The notes beneath the pieces are model-generated. The model did not search any database and was not told the DNA's origin. It worked only from the letters and a program-made list of their open reading frames with translations. A stretch of 64,000 bases of DNA from Lagopus muta. Taxonomy: Eukaryota; Chordata; Aves; Galliformes; Phasianidae. Each line of letters starts with the position of its first letter. Position 1 is the first letter of the stretch. Where the stretch lies: contig NC_064437.1 of NCBI RefSeq assembly GCF_023343835.1, forward strand, positions 13,605,001 to 13,669,000, in the 5' to 3' direction. Both the position numbers and the translations under genes were made by a program. Below are positions 49,401 to 64,000 of this stretch, in pieces.

Positions 49401-52400
49401 AAAACAAACACCTTTGTATGTTTGCGTATGTAATTGTTTCATCATAGCTACTCTGTATGCTGCAAAGCCACAAAATGAGAAAGAAAAAAAGAGCTAGAGA
49501 AACCCTGTGGAGTTTTACGTATGAACCACTCTGTTCTGTCTCTCCACTGTGTGTGTAGCAAAGGGAGCAGACAATGCAGCTGGTAGTAAGAGGCGATGAC
49601 ATTGAAGTCTGTGCGTGTGTCGGTGTGCTCACATCCAGCTTGTTTGCAGAACAGAAGCACCACTTCACTAGGGTGACTGAAAACTAGAAAAGTAAATGAA
49701 GCCTGGGTTTGTTATTGTTCTTTTTGTTTTTGAGTTTTTTGTTTTTTTTTCTTGCTTATTTCTTTGCATCTCTTGGAGTGTACCTACCAAGTGGAACAGA
49801 GAAAGAGCTGTGTTGCTCAGGAGAATAAAAGCCTTCCTCCTTAGACCAGCCACAGTGAAGCACGTGTTTTGACCTGATGGGCTTTCTTGACTTGTAAAGA
49901 GCAATCCAGCAAAGATGAGTACTTCATCCCACTGGCTCAGGCAGGGAAATTCCCTCATTTGCAAACCTGCCAGGGTTGCTGCTTACCATCTGCTGACAGC
50001 TCGCTCCCAGCTCTCCTTCAGCACTATGATGACACAAAAGGCAGTCACACAGCAGCTTATGGGGAGGTACTGTGGCCAAGCTTCTTTTAATTCTTTGTGT
50101 CCCTTATAATGTTTGTTCTTTGGCTTCACCCTCAGTAGACACAACAGAATCCAAGAAAATTGAGGTGAAAAAATACATTTATAAACTAATCTGTGCTCCC
50201 TTAATCACAAATCTTGTCTGCTCACGTTCAGGCCAATCTAGTTTTAAGTATCTCTTCCTGTTAGAAGATATTTCTAAACACGTAAACCTGGTGTTGGTCA
50301 GTTCTTCTGTCAGTCCTGGCTTACAGGATGTGCCAGTGTAGCATCTTGCCTGTGCTCTGCGCCCCTTCACTGGTCACACTTGCAAGGCCTGAGCCATAAC
50401 AACAGCTCAGTGTGCCCCTGCTGTGGGCCACAAGCTCTTGCCTCCTGGCACTGAAGTCATCGGCAGACATTGGCATCACACTTGGCCCAAACTCACCTCA
50501 ATGTTTGACTTCTTTGGCTTTCCCCATGGCCGCTATCAAAAACGGCTCCCCAGCTGGAAGTGCTGACAGCCATCCTGCCCCTCATCCAAAGCAGCAGGCA
50601 TCCTATGGCATGAACGTAGCTGAAATGCCACCTTATCCTCCTTGAGGTGGAGTGTGCATTACAGCATGACACGTCAACAGGCACCACCAGACTGAGGGGT
50701 GGCTGTGAGGAAACACAGTTATCCCAAAAGCAGCAACCAGGAGGGGAAAATAAGATGTCAGTGATTGTTCTATGAAAAGCATTTATGGAAAAGGTGGTAT
50801 GTAGGAATTATCTAAAATCACATAGTAACTACATAGTATATTGAATCTGTACTGAATAAGCCTCGTTAAGCCTGTGGTTAAGAGGTGGTGGTCACCATCA
50901 GACAGCAGTGCACACGTGCACGGCAGTACAGCTTACATCTGATCGCATGATATTCTTCTAAAACGTGTGCATAGAAAGGGGAGTATGTGACTTCTGCTTG
51001 TGGCTGTGCAGTGAAACCCATGGCACGGCCCTGTGCAGGATCTTTTCCCACCCCGCACTGCTTGTGGCAGTCCTGCAGGAGGAGGTGGCGCTGGGCACCG
51101 GCACACTGACTGCTGGTCCGTCCTGCGTGGCTCCCTCCCACATTCCAAGAACATTACCAGGACAATAAGATAGATATTTAAATGTAATCTAATCTGTCAA
51201 ATAATTTTAAAACAATTTGTTTTGAAATATTTTCTGACTGGGAGCGGAAAGTCTACGTATCTCAGGTAATTTCAGGTACACAGAAAGGCTTCCGTGCTTC
51301 CTGTAGCTGGCCTGCATGGTACCATTTGGAGGAGGTTTGGTATTGAGAAGTGTGAGCTATTGAAAATATTCAAAATATTTACATTCTTTAGTGGATAGAA
51401 GCACTACTTTATCCTAATCTCCTCTCTAATTGCTCCCGTCTCCAGCCATGGCACAGCCTCACCTGGTAACCCCTGCAGCTCCACAGCACAGAACAACAGT
51501 GCCCATTCTGACAGTGAATAGTTACTAGATTACATCCATACTGCATATTAGATTATTCCTTATTTAATCTTTCTCCATCCTCTCTTCTTATCACAAAAAC
51601 CTTGTTGCCTAAATCCCATATTCTTCTGCAGAATAAAGACCTAGCAACACATAAAAGTCCAAGAATATAAAATAAGACTTCCAAGCTTTTTATGTTTATC
51701 TGTATGATCTGAAAATGTTTGATCTTGTTTTTTAATCTGTTATTGGGCAAGTTTAACTTTGTCTGTTTCCAAGCACTGGTTTTATGCTCTGAAACATCAT
51801 GTGCAAGGTCATTTTCAGTGTTCTCCTAGCTTTGCCAAATTCCCCTGTTTATATAGAAAAAAAGCAAAACTAAACAGGATATGTAAGTATAAAAACAGAA
51901 TTTGCATGGGAGGGACAAGGACAAAGGGAAGTCTGAAACTAAAATTACTCTACCTCGCTTTTTTAAATGATGTCTCCAAGGTGACAGAAAGCCCTTCAAT
52001 GGGAGGTTTCTCATTTGTCTTGAACAGTTGCCAGGGTTTTGATCTCATTTTTACTTTTGAAGACCTGAAGTTACCTCCCTTCTCCTCAAAATAAAAACCC
52101 ACAACCAAACACAACAAAACAGATTTCAACCACATAGAGGCTTCTATCTTCATGAACAACAACAAAGAAAGATCAGGTCCCACTGCAAAGCTGCCAGTTT
52201 TAGCATCATTTGGAATAGGACTCCACCCAGCACATTCTAACCACGTGTGCTGTCTATCAGGCATCATGGCTATGGTTCCTGCTCAGACCCCATTACATCA
52301 GCAGCCCACCTGAGCTGCCGTGCTGCCATATAGGCAGGGCTCTGTCTGGGCAGTGGCTGTCAGGTCAGAACCTGCAGGCCTGGAAAGGGAAAGTGGGCTA

Positions 52401-55400
52401 CACACACAGACACACACACACTCTGCCCCCACACCGACAATGCATTTCAGCCACGCTGGAGCACTACAGGTGGCCAACCACAGCTTCAGCACATCGAAAC
52501 CATTAGCACCATGTGTTTGGATTCAAAGCTCTCTTTGGCATAGTACCTGGTTCTTCTTCAATCACAAAAACAATGAGGTTCAATTTCTTCCGGCTTCCTC
52601 CTACCTACATCCTGCTCTCACAGAGAACACTCTAAAACCTGACTTGGAGCCATCTTCCCCCTCTGCTTGTCTTCTGAAACACAGCAAGTGAAGCAGTGCT
52701 CTAAACCTGTCCTCTAAACCTCATTTTCCTTTCTGCACAGTAATGAGGGCCCTGCTCTACCCAAACAATCTCAGAAAACTATACTCTCACCTTTCCCTCT
52801 TTTTTCTCTCTTTCCTTCCTTATCCTCACTTACTAAGTCACATCTGAGTTGCTGACCACTTTTGGGATAAGTACCAGGACAGTTCCACAGAGGACTTACT
52901 TGCTCAAAGTAGGGCCACCCCAGCTCTAGACTTCAGGCCCACTATGCGTTTCTTTGGCCCTACAAGGGCTCAGCCAGGGATGCTGCCCACATCCTGGGTT
53001 CTGTCACCACAGAGTAGAATTCTGTCCATCCCGCTGCCAGTTCTAGATGCAAAGTGCAGTGCTGCCTCTTCCCCCAGGACTAGACAGGGTCTTCTGTCCC
53101 GTTTATCAGGGCAAGCTGTACTTCTGCTACAGGACACAGCTTCAGTATCGTTATCAGTAGTCATGACAACCAGTTTAAGTGATTTAAAGACCAGTGTCAG
53201 AATGGAGACAGGCTTACAAGAGCTGATTGCTTTGATTCAGTGTGCACAAGCAGATGTGTTATCATACTGGCTGTCCTGAGAAGTATAACAGCCGGAAGTG
53301 AAAGACTGCTTACCAAGAGGCACATCCTTTGCTTCTGATAGACATGATCCCATGGCTTCCACCACTCAGTGGCACAACTGCTTAGAGTGAGACACAGATG
53401 TTGCTTCCAGACATCGGGGTCTCTAAAAGGAACGGTTGGTTCTCAGTTTTCACCATTAAGAAGTCATCAAATTGTAGTCATTAGATACAGGATGTTGCTG
53501 CCAGGCAAGGCAGTCAGCACCCAAGTAAGTACTGACTTCTTGTGCACAGGCAGAAGCAGCAGTGACTCCAGTTGCTGCTGTGTGAGTCCTGCTTGTGCTC
53601 TGCAAGAGGCTGAAATGGAGTGCACCAAGCACAGGATGCTAATGTACCCTCACTCTCCCCATCTGTCCACTGTCTCAGATAACATAAAATACATCAGGTC
53701 TCTCTGCTTCTTTGATGCAGGGTATTCCCTCAGAAACCTCTTGGCAAATCCATTGTCATTTGCCAAGTCATGCCAGCAAGAAGTATTTAGGAAGCTTACC
53801 AGCAAAGGCACACAGCTCATCAAATAAAAGATGAGTGATGGATTTTTACTTGTCTGATTCCACTTTAAAGCAAGGAGTGCTGGGTGATTTGTCTAACGAG
53901 GACACTGAGCGTGGCCTCTGTATTTCTGTATGAAAAATACCTCTTTTCTCTGCTTGGAAATAGGAGACACAAAAGGGAAGCTCCAAAGGTCAGCAGGGGT
54001 GAGCCTCCCAGTAACCCACAGCCACAATAATGAAAACCTATGTATCTCAGGCACTTTTAGGATGTCTATCATGCTGGCTTGCACTCTCCCTGCCCGATTT
54101 GCATACAAAATGGATATTTTGGAAACACACTCATAAACATTACCTGAAATAATTTTTCTTTGCCTGCCAGCAAAGAGCATCTGGAAACGATCAATCTCTC
54201 TCTTCACCTTGCCGAAATGTCCTCAGGGAGAAATTCATCTTTTAAGACAACTGCATGGCAAAGAAAAAGTTTTTGCAAGCTTGCTAGATTCAAATTTGCT
54301 ACAAGTTTGCCTGAGAAGAAAGCACTGGGAGGGGAAAGGGATCCATTCTTTCAAGGCGTAATAAAAACACAAATCACTTTCCTTACTCTACTGTTAGATA
54401 TGTAACAAGGCCTCAGCCACTATCACAAACCAGGTGCTCAGTGCCATAGTCCTGTCAGTGAGTTCACATATCATTTGCTTCATATACAGCTGGTTTTCCA
54501 TGGCCTGTAGTGGGATGCACACATAGCTAAGCTTCAAATATAAACTGCTGCAGCAATGAATGGCACGTCTAACAAGAAATGCTACTAGACTGGCTACAGT
54601 GGATAAGCAAGGATAAGTGCTTAAACTTACTGTAGTTTTCACTCTCCACCAACCCCCATGCTTAACATAAGAACCATTAACATGGAAAAAAGCCACACAA
54701 AAACAACTTAGGACAAGGAAAAAGCTAAGTTTAGAAGGCAGTGTTGGCACACTACCAAAAGCATAAAGCTTGGACTCAATCTGAATACAGTTGCATTTGC
54801 CTCAGCAAAGCTTATTTTGGCCAGTGAGGTGTGTCCTGCAGTCCTGCTGCTGTCCACGCAGAAGCCGTGGTAACAGGAGCTTACTGGCTGGGGTTATAGT
54901 GCACTTTTGAGGTGACTCTCCCCACTGCCTTGGCAGCACGTGCTTTGGTTTTCAGAGTACATCAGCTGCATTCCTTCTGGATGAAGCCCAAAGCAGAAGA
55001 TGCACTCCAGGAGTGCCTTTAATGCACTCCAGCTGTGGCAGGTTGGTGGGCAAAGCAGAGTTAGCCTGCGGTGTGCTTTCACATTACAGACATTGTCTTA
55101 CTGTGCCAAACGACTTACTAATGTAAATGTAGCCGCAGATTGAAAAGGATCCGGTAGCATGATATCAGAAATAGAATTAAAGTGATTATACCACAAATAG
55201 CTTCCCAACAACCCTATAGCATTGACTAGGAGGAGCAGGAGGATCTGCTTGTTCTGCAGTAAGAACAGAAGAGCTGCTTATTTAACAAATAAAACTCATA
55301 TGCAGTGTAACTGTGGAAAATCAAGACTTTCTGAAATGAATTAGCAAGTACTAGGAGAGACAGTTTTTCCCTACAGCTTTTATTTCTGGTCCTTAATGCT

Positions 55401-58400
55401 TGAGTATGATATAAAAAGCACCAATGGAAAATGCTATAGAGTTACTTAGGAATCAGTTCTATCTGTTACTAAATGTGATAGCTTTTCAGGAGGATTTCTG
55501 TGAAATCATGCATTATGAAAACGTGTGGGACATTTGGAGAATGGGGGAAAAAACAAACAAACAAAAAAACCAGAAACCAAGGTCTGCATAACATTCTCTG
55601 TGTAAAAATGACTGCTTTGAGTTCCCCCATGTTGCCTGCTGAAGGCTGAATTTCAGAGCACTCAGCGACACACCTGTGTCACATCCAGCAGCAGACCATG
55701 TAGGCATGCATGGAGCTATAGGGAGTACACTCAAGTCATGGTGACCTTTGCTTTTAAGCACATCTCATCACATTAGGTGTTTCCACAGCAAACAAAATAA
55801 TTAACTTCCAGCTTTGTATGGAGCCAAAAATCCTGTGAAAAGTTAAATGAGGTCTTTAATTAAAAACCTAAGCACATGCAGTTTGTCAGTTCTTAGGACC
55901 TTTGCTTCTTGTCCTGTATAATGGCAATTTCTCTTCATTCTTTTTGCAGACTTGAGGAAGAAAAAAGGTTGCTTTTAAGGGCTACTCTGTAAGTAAATTG
56001 TAGGACCTACCTGCACTCAGTTCTGGCTACTTCTCCAGGTACAGCAGCATTGCAGTCCTCAGCAGAAGCCCGCTCCAAGGGAACATGGATACTATGCATT
56101 ACTAGGCTGTTTTGACTACAAAAAATGCCCTCGGGAGCTGTATCTTTTGCTAAAGTTCGTCATTGACCTTAGAATCTTCATTTGACATAGGAATTACATT
56201 TTATTTGGTTATGTTACAACTAGAGAACTGAGAAAAACCTGAGATAAATCATGTTTGATAATTCCAAATGTCATCCTCAGCCATTTACACCTGTGCTTAT
56301 ACATAGGAGTCCCCACTCTGTAAATAAGTCCATAAGCCACAGAGTTACTTCAGTGGGTTTTATGCCTCCCAAAATGGAAAAGAAAGGTGTTACCTTTCTT
56401 GTTCCTCTGCATGTTTGTGCTGATTCCTACCAAATCATTAATCTACTAACTTGACTGAAAGAGGTGACAGCGTTCACTGCATTGCTGTCTTCCAGGGGAG
56501 CACTGTTTTCCAGCACAGACTCCCATGGGAAATGGGGCAGGTGGACTGGGTGACCTACCGGTGCCAGCCTTATTTCTGCAAGTTCTGTGAAAGAAGGAAA
56601 AAAAAAAAAAAAAAAAAAGATGTGAAACTTCTGCTTAAAATTCAAGTTACAAACATGCCTGTTTTTCTTTGAAAAGCAAGAAGCTTATGGCAGTGTGGAA
56701 AAATCAGGTGAGTCAAACTTTTCAAAGCCAGTTCTGCCTCACTTTCTTACCTCCAAGTAACAGGCCGTCTTTTTCTGCCTTTCTTTTCTTCTTTTTCTCT
56801 TTTCTTCTTTAATTAAAACATAGAGAAAGAGAACAACAAAACCTAAAACTAGCAGGTTGGCTCTGTGCGGTCTATCGAATAAAGTAGTGCTGCTCCTTAA
56901 AGCAGCTACGATGCCAGCAGTTAGCAAAAGCTCCCTCTACTGGGTAGTCGACCTACATAGATACTTAGAAAAATATAAGTACATAAGATGCAAGCAGTAT
57001 TTTATTACTATGTCAGAGATCATGGCAACGTGGCTTATTTAAACTGCCACAGAGATACAGCATATTTACAGGCAGGTGGTGATGCACCAAGGTCCTGTGA
57101 GAACACAGCAGTTACAAGTCACTAATAGCAAACTTCAGAGCTTATACAAAAGTCAGCGTTCCTAGCTATTACACAGCATGCCTGCAAACAAGCTTTTGCT
57201 ATCAGGCACGCTGATGTTATAACTATGTTAAATTACCAGTCTTTGAAACATTTCAGATATATATAAAGCTCTCAGTCACACAAGATGTAATTCTATTGAC
57301 TCATCAAGGCATGTCAGAAAATTTTCAACAACAGTGCCAGAAAATTTTAACAGTGGCCCCCATTCTGCCTCCCAAAAGAAAAGCTCACAATTGCTTTTGC
57401 TTTGAGCCTGCTGCTGGGCGGTGTTGTTTGTTTGGTTTGTTTTGAGGAGAGGATTAACATCCTCTGGTAAGTCCTGTGGTTTCACTTCCTCTCCCCGTTA
57501 CTACTTCCCAGAATTACTCTGTGTTAATCCATATACAGGGATGAAGGAGGTGGGAGAAGTTTAAGCAAAGGGAAGGGAAATCAGTGTTTGCCCCCAAGAA
57601 CAGCTCGTGCTGTTAGAAGGCAGCAAAGCACAGAACAGTCATGCTGTTGCTCACAGCCACAGCAGAGCAAAGGTGTGATTAATCTTTTGAAAGCTATCAA
57701 GATGAAAGCATTCTAAAGATGAAGGGCACTTCATCTTCTAAATGAAGAGTGCTGATAAAGGTATTTGATAAGGACCAAAAATGCTTATCTCCATTCACTG
57801 AATTCATTGCATTCTTTTGTCAATCCAGCCCCACAGGTCCCAGCTTCCCTGAAAATTCCAAGTTTTTCATAGTGCCCTGAAGAAAATACTTCAAAGGAGC
57901 CAGCAACAAAAAAACCATTCCAATCTGTGGTGCAACTACCCTTTCCAGGACCAACTGATCTAAGCCCACATCTACTGAGGACACAAAATCAGCAGGCTCC
58001 AATGAATACCTGTTGTTTCCTTTGACCGGTGATACCTCAGAGACTTAGAAGAAGAACTAGCTCACTAGAATCCCCATTCCTCTGTTATTCCCACTATTTC
58101 TTGGTTTCTCATTATAGGACTTAACTAGCTTTGACAAAAGAATTCACTGCTACCAAAAGGTTTGAATCAAGAATCATTCACTGAGATTCCCATGTCTCAC
58201 TGGAAGCTTCCTGAACAACCAAACCATTTGTTTGACATTTCTGTTGGTAATTTTCTGTATTTTGCCAATCACTTACTGTACAGAAATGCTGCTTTTGTTT
58301 CAATCTTCAAGTTTTGACCAACCCACAGAATGCCTAGCTGCTCTCTGCCTCTCATTGCATCACGTTTTAAGCCTGACCTTAGCCAGAAAACATTGCTGGC

Positions 58401-58700
58401 AGGATTGGAGTTATATTCTTACTAAGGTGCCTCCTTTTGCTAAGAGATTTTCTGAACATATCCCATTTGGAATTTTAAGGAGTCTGTTTATCTGTAACAT
58501 CAAGCTGCTACATTCTTTCAACACACTGCTCCATTCCCACATTAAACCCACACCCAAACTGTCTGTGTCAGTATTAAACTTATTTATATCGAGTGGCCCA
58601 AGCTAAAACAAATGGTCACAGGAGCCTTTTAAGCAAAAGAAAACCCAAGTTGTATCCTGCTGGTGAGTGAAAGCATTACACCTTTCCATCCAAATTCTGC
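46431..58700. other. Intergenic sequence between SYDE2 and C1orf52, no recognisable gene
   Basis: About 12 kb with only short open frames and no known protein domain. Simple repeats include a short CA run near 46,976-46,988, a CA-rich run at 52,399-52,421 and an A21 homopolymer at 56,598-56,618. Confidence 0.5.
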
Positions 58701-58766
58701 CTCGATTTTGCAAGATGAGCAAACTGGCAAATGAGCTTCCTGTCATCAGAGAAAGAGCAGCCAGCC

Positions 58767-59150
58767 TCACACAGCTCCCATTTCCTCTCCTTCACTGATT
58801 ACAGGATTGAGATAAACGTCTCTGTAGAACACACTGCATTTCACAGGATTCAATTTCACACTGGCAGCCTGAAGCTTATCACAAAGCATTTGTAAATGAA
58901 TCAGTTCTTCGATAGCGTTGGCATGCATGGAGCTTCCACATAGGAACACCAAGCAGCCTAGCAGGGTGATGCCTTGCAGCAATCTCTCCATCAGCACTTC
59001 TCAGAGGAAGCACTGCCTGCCATGGGGGCCATTATCTGAAACAGCTGTAGTTTTATACTGACTTGAATTTTTTTTTCCCCAGATCACCTTGCCTTTCCTG
59101 GAAATCTATATTGTGTAGCTGCTATTATGCCAGCATCTAGAGGCAGCACA
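58767..59150 (-). pseudogene. Fossil reverse-transcriptase fragment of an LTR-type (Ty3/Gypsy-like) element
   Basis: The minus-strand frame at 58,997-58,767 resembles the palm-to-thumb part of reverse transcriptase in Ty3/Gypsy-type polyproteins. A CLVFL stretch stands where the catalytic YxDD box is expected and reads F-L-C-G, so both aspartates are lost. About 30 residues later comes the conserved KLNPVKCSVF segment followed by VYLNPVIS. In another stretch near 59,150-59,080, LDAGIIAATQ could be the more N-terminal part, but the conserved middle is absent. No gag, protease, RNase H, integrase or LTR could be recognised nearby. The piece is truncated and catalytically dead. The assignment rests on motif resemblance only, and another retroelement class is possible. 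Confidence 0.55.
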
Positions 59151-59250
59151 ATGTGTTCATTGCAAACAAATTGCCTTCCAGCCACCAGTTTTCTACTCTT
59201 GACAAATCTTTTTTTTAGAGAATTCAGATCAAGCTTGTAGGGATTTTTAC

Positions 59251-59254
<4 letters not shown>

Positions 59255-59282
<28 letters not shown>
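59255..59282. repeat. T28 homopolymer
   Basis: Uninterrupted T run. It could be the poly(A) of a minus-strand retroposon, but no adjoining element was recognised. Confidence 0.95.
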
Positions 59283-59286
<4 letters not shown>

Positions 59287-61960
59287 CCCATTACACATAA
59301 TGATCATCATTACATTTGATTCATCATAAAAACAGTGCAAGTGCTGAGTTAGTAACAGGCTGATTTTCAAAGCCAATATTCCACATGTGTAAGTGGAGGT
59401 GTATGTTCCCTGTCACTGTTTCCTCTTGAAAGACAATCCAGGACAAACTGTTCTCTAGGCAGACATTTTTGAGCTGAGCTATCAGTTTAAGTTCAGTAAG
59501 CACTCACTCATGCATTTCCCAGATCCCATTGCACAGAGGAGGCAAATTTTCTCTATTAGCAGCCCAAACCTCACTTTGCCCTTCAGCTTCTCATCTTTTC
59601 TCTTCAGCTTCTGAAATAAACTAGAAAAGCTTCTTATTGCTCATTTCTTCACACTTACCTCATCTCCTTTTTTTAAGCACTACATCATTACCATTTTCAT
59701 CCTGCTTTGGGAATCAGCATCACTCCTACTCGTCCAAAAAGAGCACTGAGAAGAGCCTCTTTTTCCACTGCACGTGTTGGATGCACTCCTATAATCACAA
59801 GGCTGTGACATCCTCCCTGGAATACGGACATCTTCGAGGAACCTGAACAGCAGCTGGTAACTTTGCAGCCTCACAGTTCTTTGTATCATTGATAATTCAT
59901 TTGTAATTTTGACCTGGAAGTCCAACCCCAGATGAGGATTATAATTTAGTTTACCACCATTTTTTCTTAGAAGCGTTGTAGAGTATCTGAGTAAAACTTT
60001 ACTAATCCTCACAAAAATCAGTGAGCTTTCTCTTCTTTTTTTCCTCTCCTGGCTACCAGTGGTGTTCTATCCAGCCCAACCCAGCTGCTCCAACCAGCCT
60101 CTTTGTACCAGATACACACGCCATGCTTTTCTCCCTCCAGAGCTCAGTACTGCTCAGTAAGTACCATGCTATCAAAGCTTGCCACTAGAAACAGAGCTCT
60201 CAATGGAAGCTTTCTGGGCTGTAGCCCCACAGACTGAACTTCCAAATGCCTCTCATTCTTCTGAATTTCAGAGCCATAATTTGCTTTTAGGTTAGCCATG
60301 CCTGGAAGGCCTGCAGTTCCCTTTACAACTGAGGATACAAAATTTCCTTTAGACAATCTCAGTTACTCAGAAAAAACAGACATATTGTTGTCTCTGAGCA
60401 CAGAAAGGTCAGTCCCCTCTCTACTCTGGGCTTCTTTGTAGGGTCTGCCTGCTTCATGAGCAGCAATGCTAGAACTTCCCTAGACTCAAGCCACCTCTAC
60501 CAATAAAACTTATCCACCAACAGAATCAGTTCATCTGGGTGCCTCCACTTCAGACGGGCTTTCTTGTTTCAGATGTCCTAAGAAGACAGATAGTTGTCTT
60601 TGCCATGTATCCTGAATAGGGATGCTGCCATGGTCCTTGTTTACAATGAGGTTTCCCTAAGCGCCTAAATAACACAATTAATCATTCTTCTCTCTGATTA
60701 GACATGCTGCTTTTCTCCTTGGAAACTGAATATTTGACAATGTTAGCTTCAAGACAACCGGACACCAAGTATATTGTATTATCTGAAAACAAAAGGAGCA
60801 ATTAGCATGCTAACTTCCTGAGCTGCCTCGCAGAAAGGCAGGGCACACAATACGAGGACAAAAGCCTTCTTGGCCATGGCTATTGTGGGAATGCAACCTA
60901 TTTCCAGAGCTAGTGACATTAACCTTCAGCTGTAACACACTTCGAGCAGCACTTCAGCAGCAGAGAGGCTTACTGCTGTGAGTCTTGAATTAGGCAGTCC
61001 ATTGAATCCCACACCTCATGTCAAATCCCTCAAATTTCAGCCATCTGCTGAATTCTCAGCAATATCAGAGATATCAGAAGATACAGAGAACTGACCAGAG
61101 GGAGCATTTTCATTCAGAGACACTGAATTCAACACATCAGGAAAACTGTAATTCCTTTCTCTGTAAAAAGAGCTCAAACCATTTGATCTTAAACAGTAGC
61201 TCATGACAATTGCAACCTGAAGTAGATGACTGAAGCTGCATATACTCACTAACCACAAATACACTTTTCTATGCTTAGGTTAAAAGAATATGTCTTAAAG
61301 ATCACTTAAAAATATGAATATTAAATATACATATGGGTATAAAATCTACCAAATTCAAGTTAGCTCAACACAGAAGGAAAATGTAGAACATTGACATGCA
61401 CACTGATTGCTTAACCACATAAACCTGTATCAGTAGGCAGATCTCAGTGCAGATTTCTAAGGCAGAGATGCTTCAGCTGACAATAAACCTAGAGCAGCCC
61501 TTACCTTCCCCTCAAAGCCCATTGTTACTTTTTCTATTTACAGACCCCAAATTCCAAGCAGCAGTTAGCACAGATGCAGCATGCACTGGCTCAAATACTA
61601 TGAAAAGCTTAACTAGCATTAGCACTGAAGTAAACATAATTTGACAGTAAAGGCTCTGCCATAGCTTTATCTTAATATTCCTTATGTACATATCTAGCTG
61701 CTACTTTCAGCTTTTGGAAGAATACATCAAATGCTTCAATTCCTCTATCAGTTAGCTTCATGTTTTATGATGTAGAACATACAATATCAGGATTTATCTA
61801 ATATTAAACTCCACTTTTAGGTCAATATTTCTGTTTGCAGTTGTGTATTTATTACAATCAAAACCCTGAGGATTGTTGAGTCTTCAGAAATACAGCACCG
61901 AAATGCATACAGTACAGAATTAATTGCGCCCACTCAACAGGCATGCAGTGCAACATTTAT
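59283..61960. other. Intergenic sequence, no recognisable gene
   Basis: Short open frames such as the minus-strand ones at 59,680-60,012 and 60,144-60,356 show no recognised domain. Confidence 0.5.
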
Positions 61961-61964
61961 ATCA

Positions 61965-62427
61965 CAGATGTTTCGAAATGTAGTTTTATTCCAGTGACTA
62001 TCTTTACATAAATTTCAAAACAGCATCATTCAAACAAATCACAGTACAATACTCAAAGAATCTTTAGTATATGCTCCTTTATAAAAGGCTTTGACACAAT
62101 GGAAAAAATCAGTCAAGAAAAGCTCACGCTACCAGGTTTCTTGATAAACAAAATACCAGTGAATCCTGTACCCATGAGCAGAAGTCTCCATCACAACGTT
62201 TTAAGACACCTCTTTAAATTAACAGGTTTAAACTTTGTTTAGCAGATGAGTTTCTACCACAACACTGTCCGTTAAGTTTTGTGCTTTCCAAAAGGCAAGC
62301 ATACTGCTGAAATAAAATTCCCTACCCAACAGGAGAGAGAAATTCAGTAAACATGTATTTGTTCCACATTCCAGAGGAATCCAAGTTCATTTAAATTCTC
62401 ATCACACTAAAACCAAGCGTATTCTGC
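61965..62427 (-). other. C1orf52: C1orf52 3' untranslated region with poly(A) signal
   Basis: Minus-strand AATAAA at 61,990-61,985 lies about 440 bp after the stop codon and gives a 3' UTR of roughly 460 bp. A second AATAAA lies at 61,853-61,848. Confidence 0.6.

Positions 62428-64000
<1,573 letters not shown>

Noticed and set aside
59680..60356. Minus-strand open frames near the reverse-transcriptase fossil, considered as gag or other retroelement parts
   Set aside because: No motif of gag, protease, RNase H or integrase could be recognised.

Overview
This is vertebrate nuclear DNA, almost certainly from a galliform bird and most likely chicken. The repeats point there: many CR1 LINE 3' tails, and an internally deleted mariner element of the Galluhop type with its terminal sequence and pieces of transposase. 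The gene pair also fits. SYDE2 and C1orf52 lie in the same order and on the same strand as in the human 1p22.3 block (SYDE2 - C1orf52 - BCL10), which I place on chicken chromosome 8 from memory. No bacterial or viral genome organisation is present.

Layout. (1) 1-8,017 is the right-hand end of a macrosatellite: 3.8 copies of a 2,089-bp GC-rich unit, more than 99% identical between copies, continuing off the left edge. Each unit is itself built from degenerate ~70-85-bp subrepeats carrying short palindromes of the form CCCYG-NN-TA-CRGGG. (2) 8,018-8,460 is a single-copy spacer. It is followed by a cytosine-rich minisatellite (8,470-8,800) and then by a compact minus-strand promoter (8,945-9,080: a cluster of E2F-type sites, an inverted CCAAT box and a TATA box) that points into the minisatellite and the array. 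(3) 9,080-20,700 has no recognisable coding exon. It holds the mariner remnant, microsatellites and an orphan CpG island at 11.93-12.62 kb. (4) 22,456-45,878 on the minus strand is SYDE2. Seven coding exons with GT-AG boundaries and compatible phases give an intact 989-residue reading frame with a C2 domain and a RhoGAP domain. Its CpG-island promoter lies at about 45.0-46.25 kb. (5) 46.4-61.9 kb is intergenic, with a fossil reverse-transcriptase fragment near 58.8-59.0 kb. (6) 62,428-63,730 on the minus strand is C1orf52: three coding exons, 184 residues, CpG-island promoter. A CR1 tail begins just upstream and runs off the right edge.

The two genes are ordinary and intact. SYDE2 is a Rho-family GTPase-activating protein. 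C1orf52 is a small, probably nuclear protein of unknown function (UPF0690). The unusual part is the left 9 kb: a homogenised macrosatellite with a palindrome-based internal architecture, bordered by a cell-cycle-type promoter aimed into it. Whether it is transcribed cannot be decided from sequence alone.
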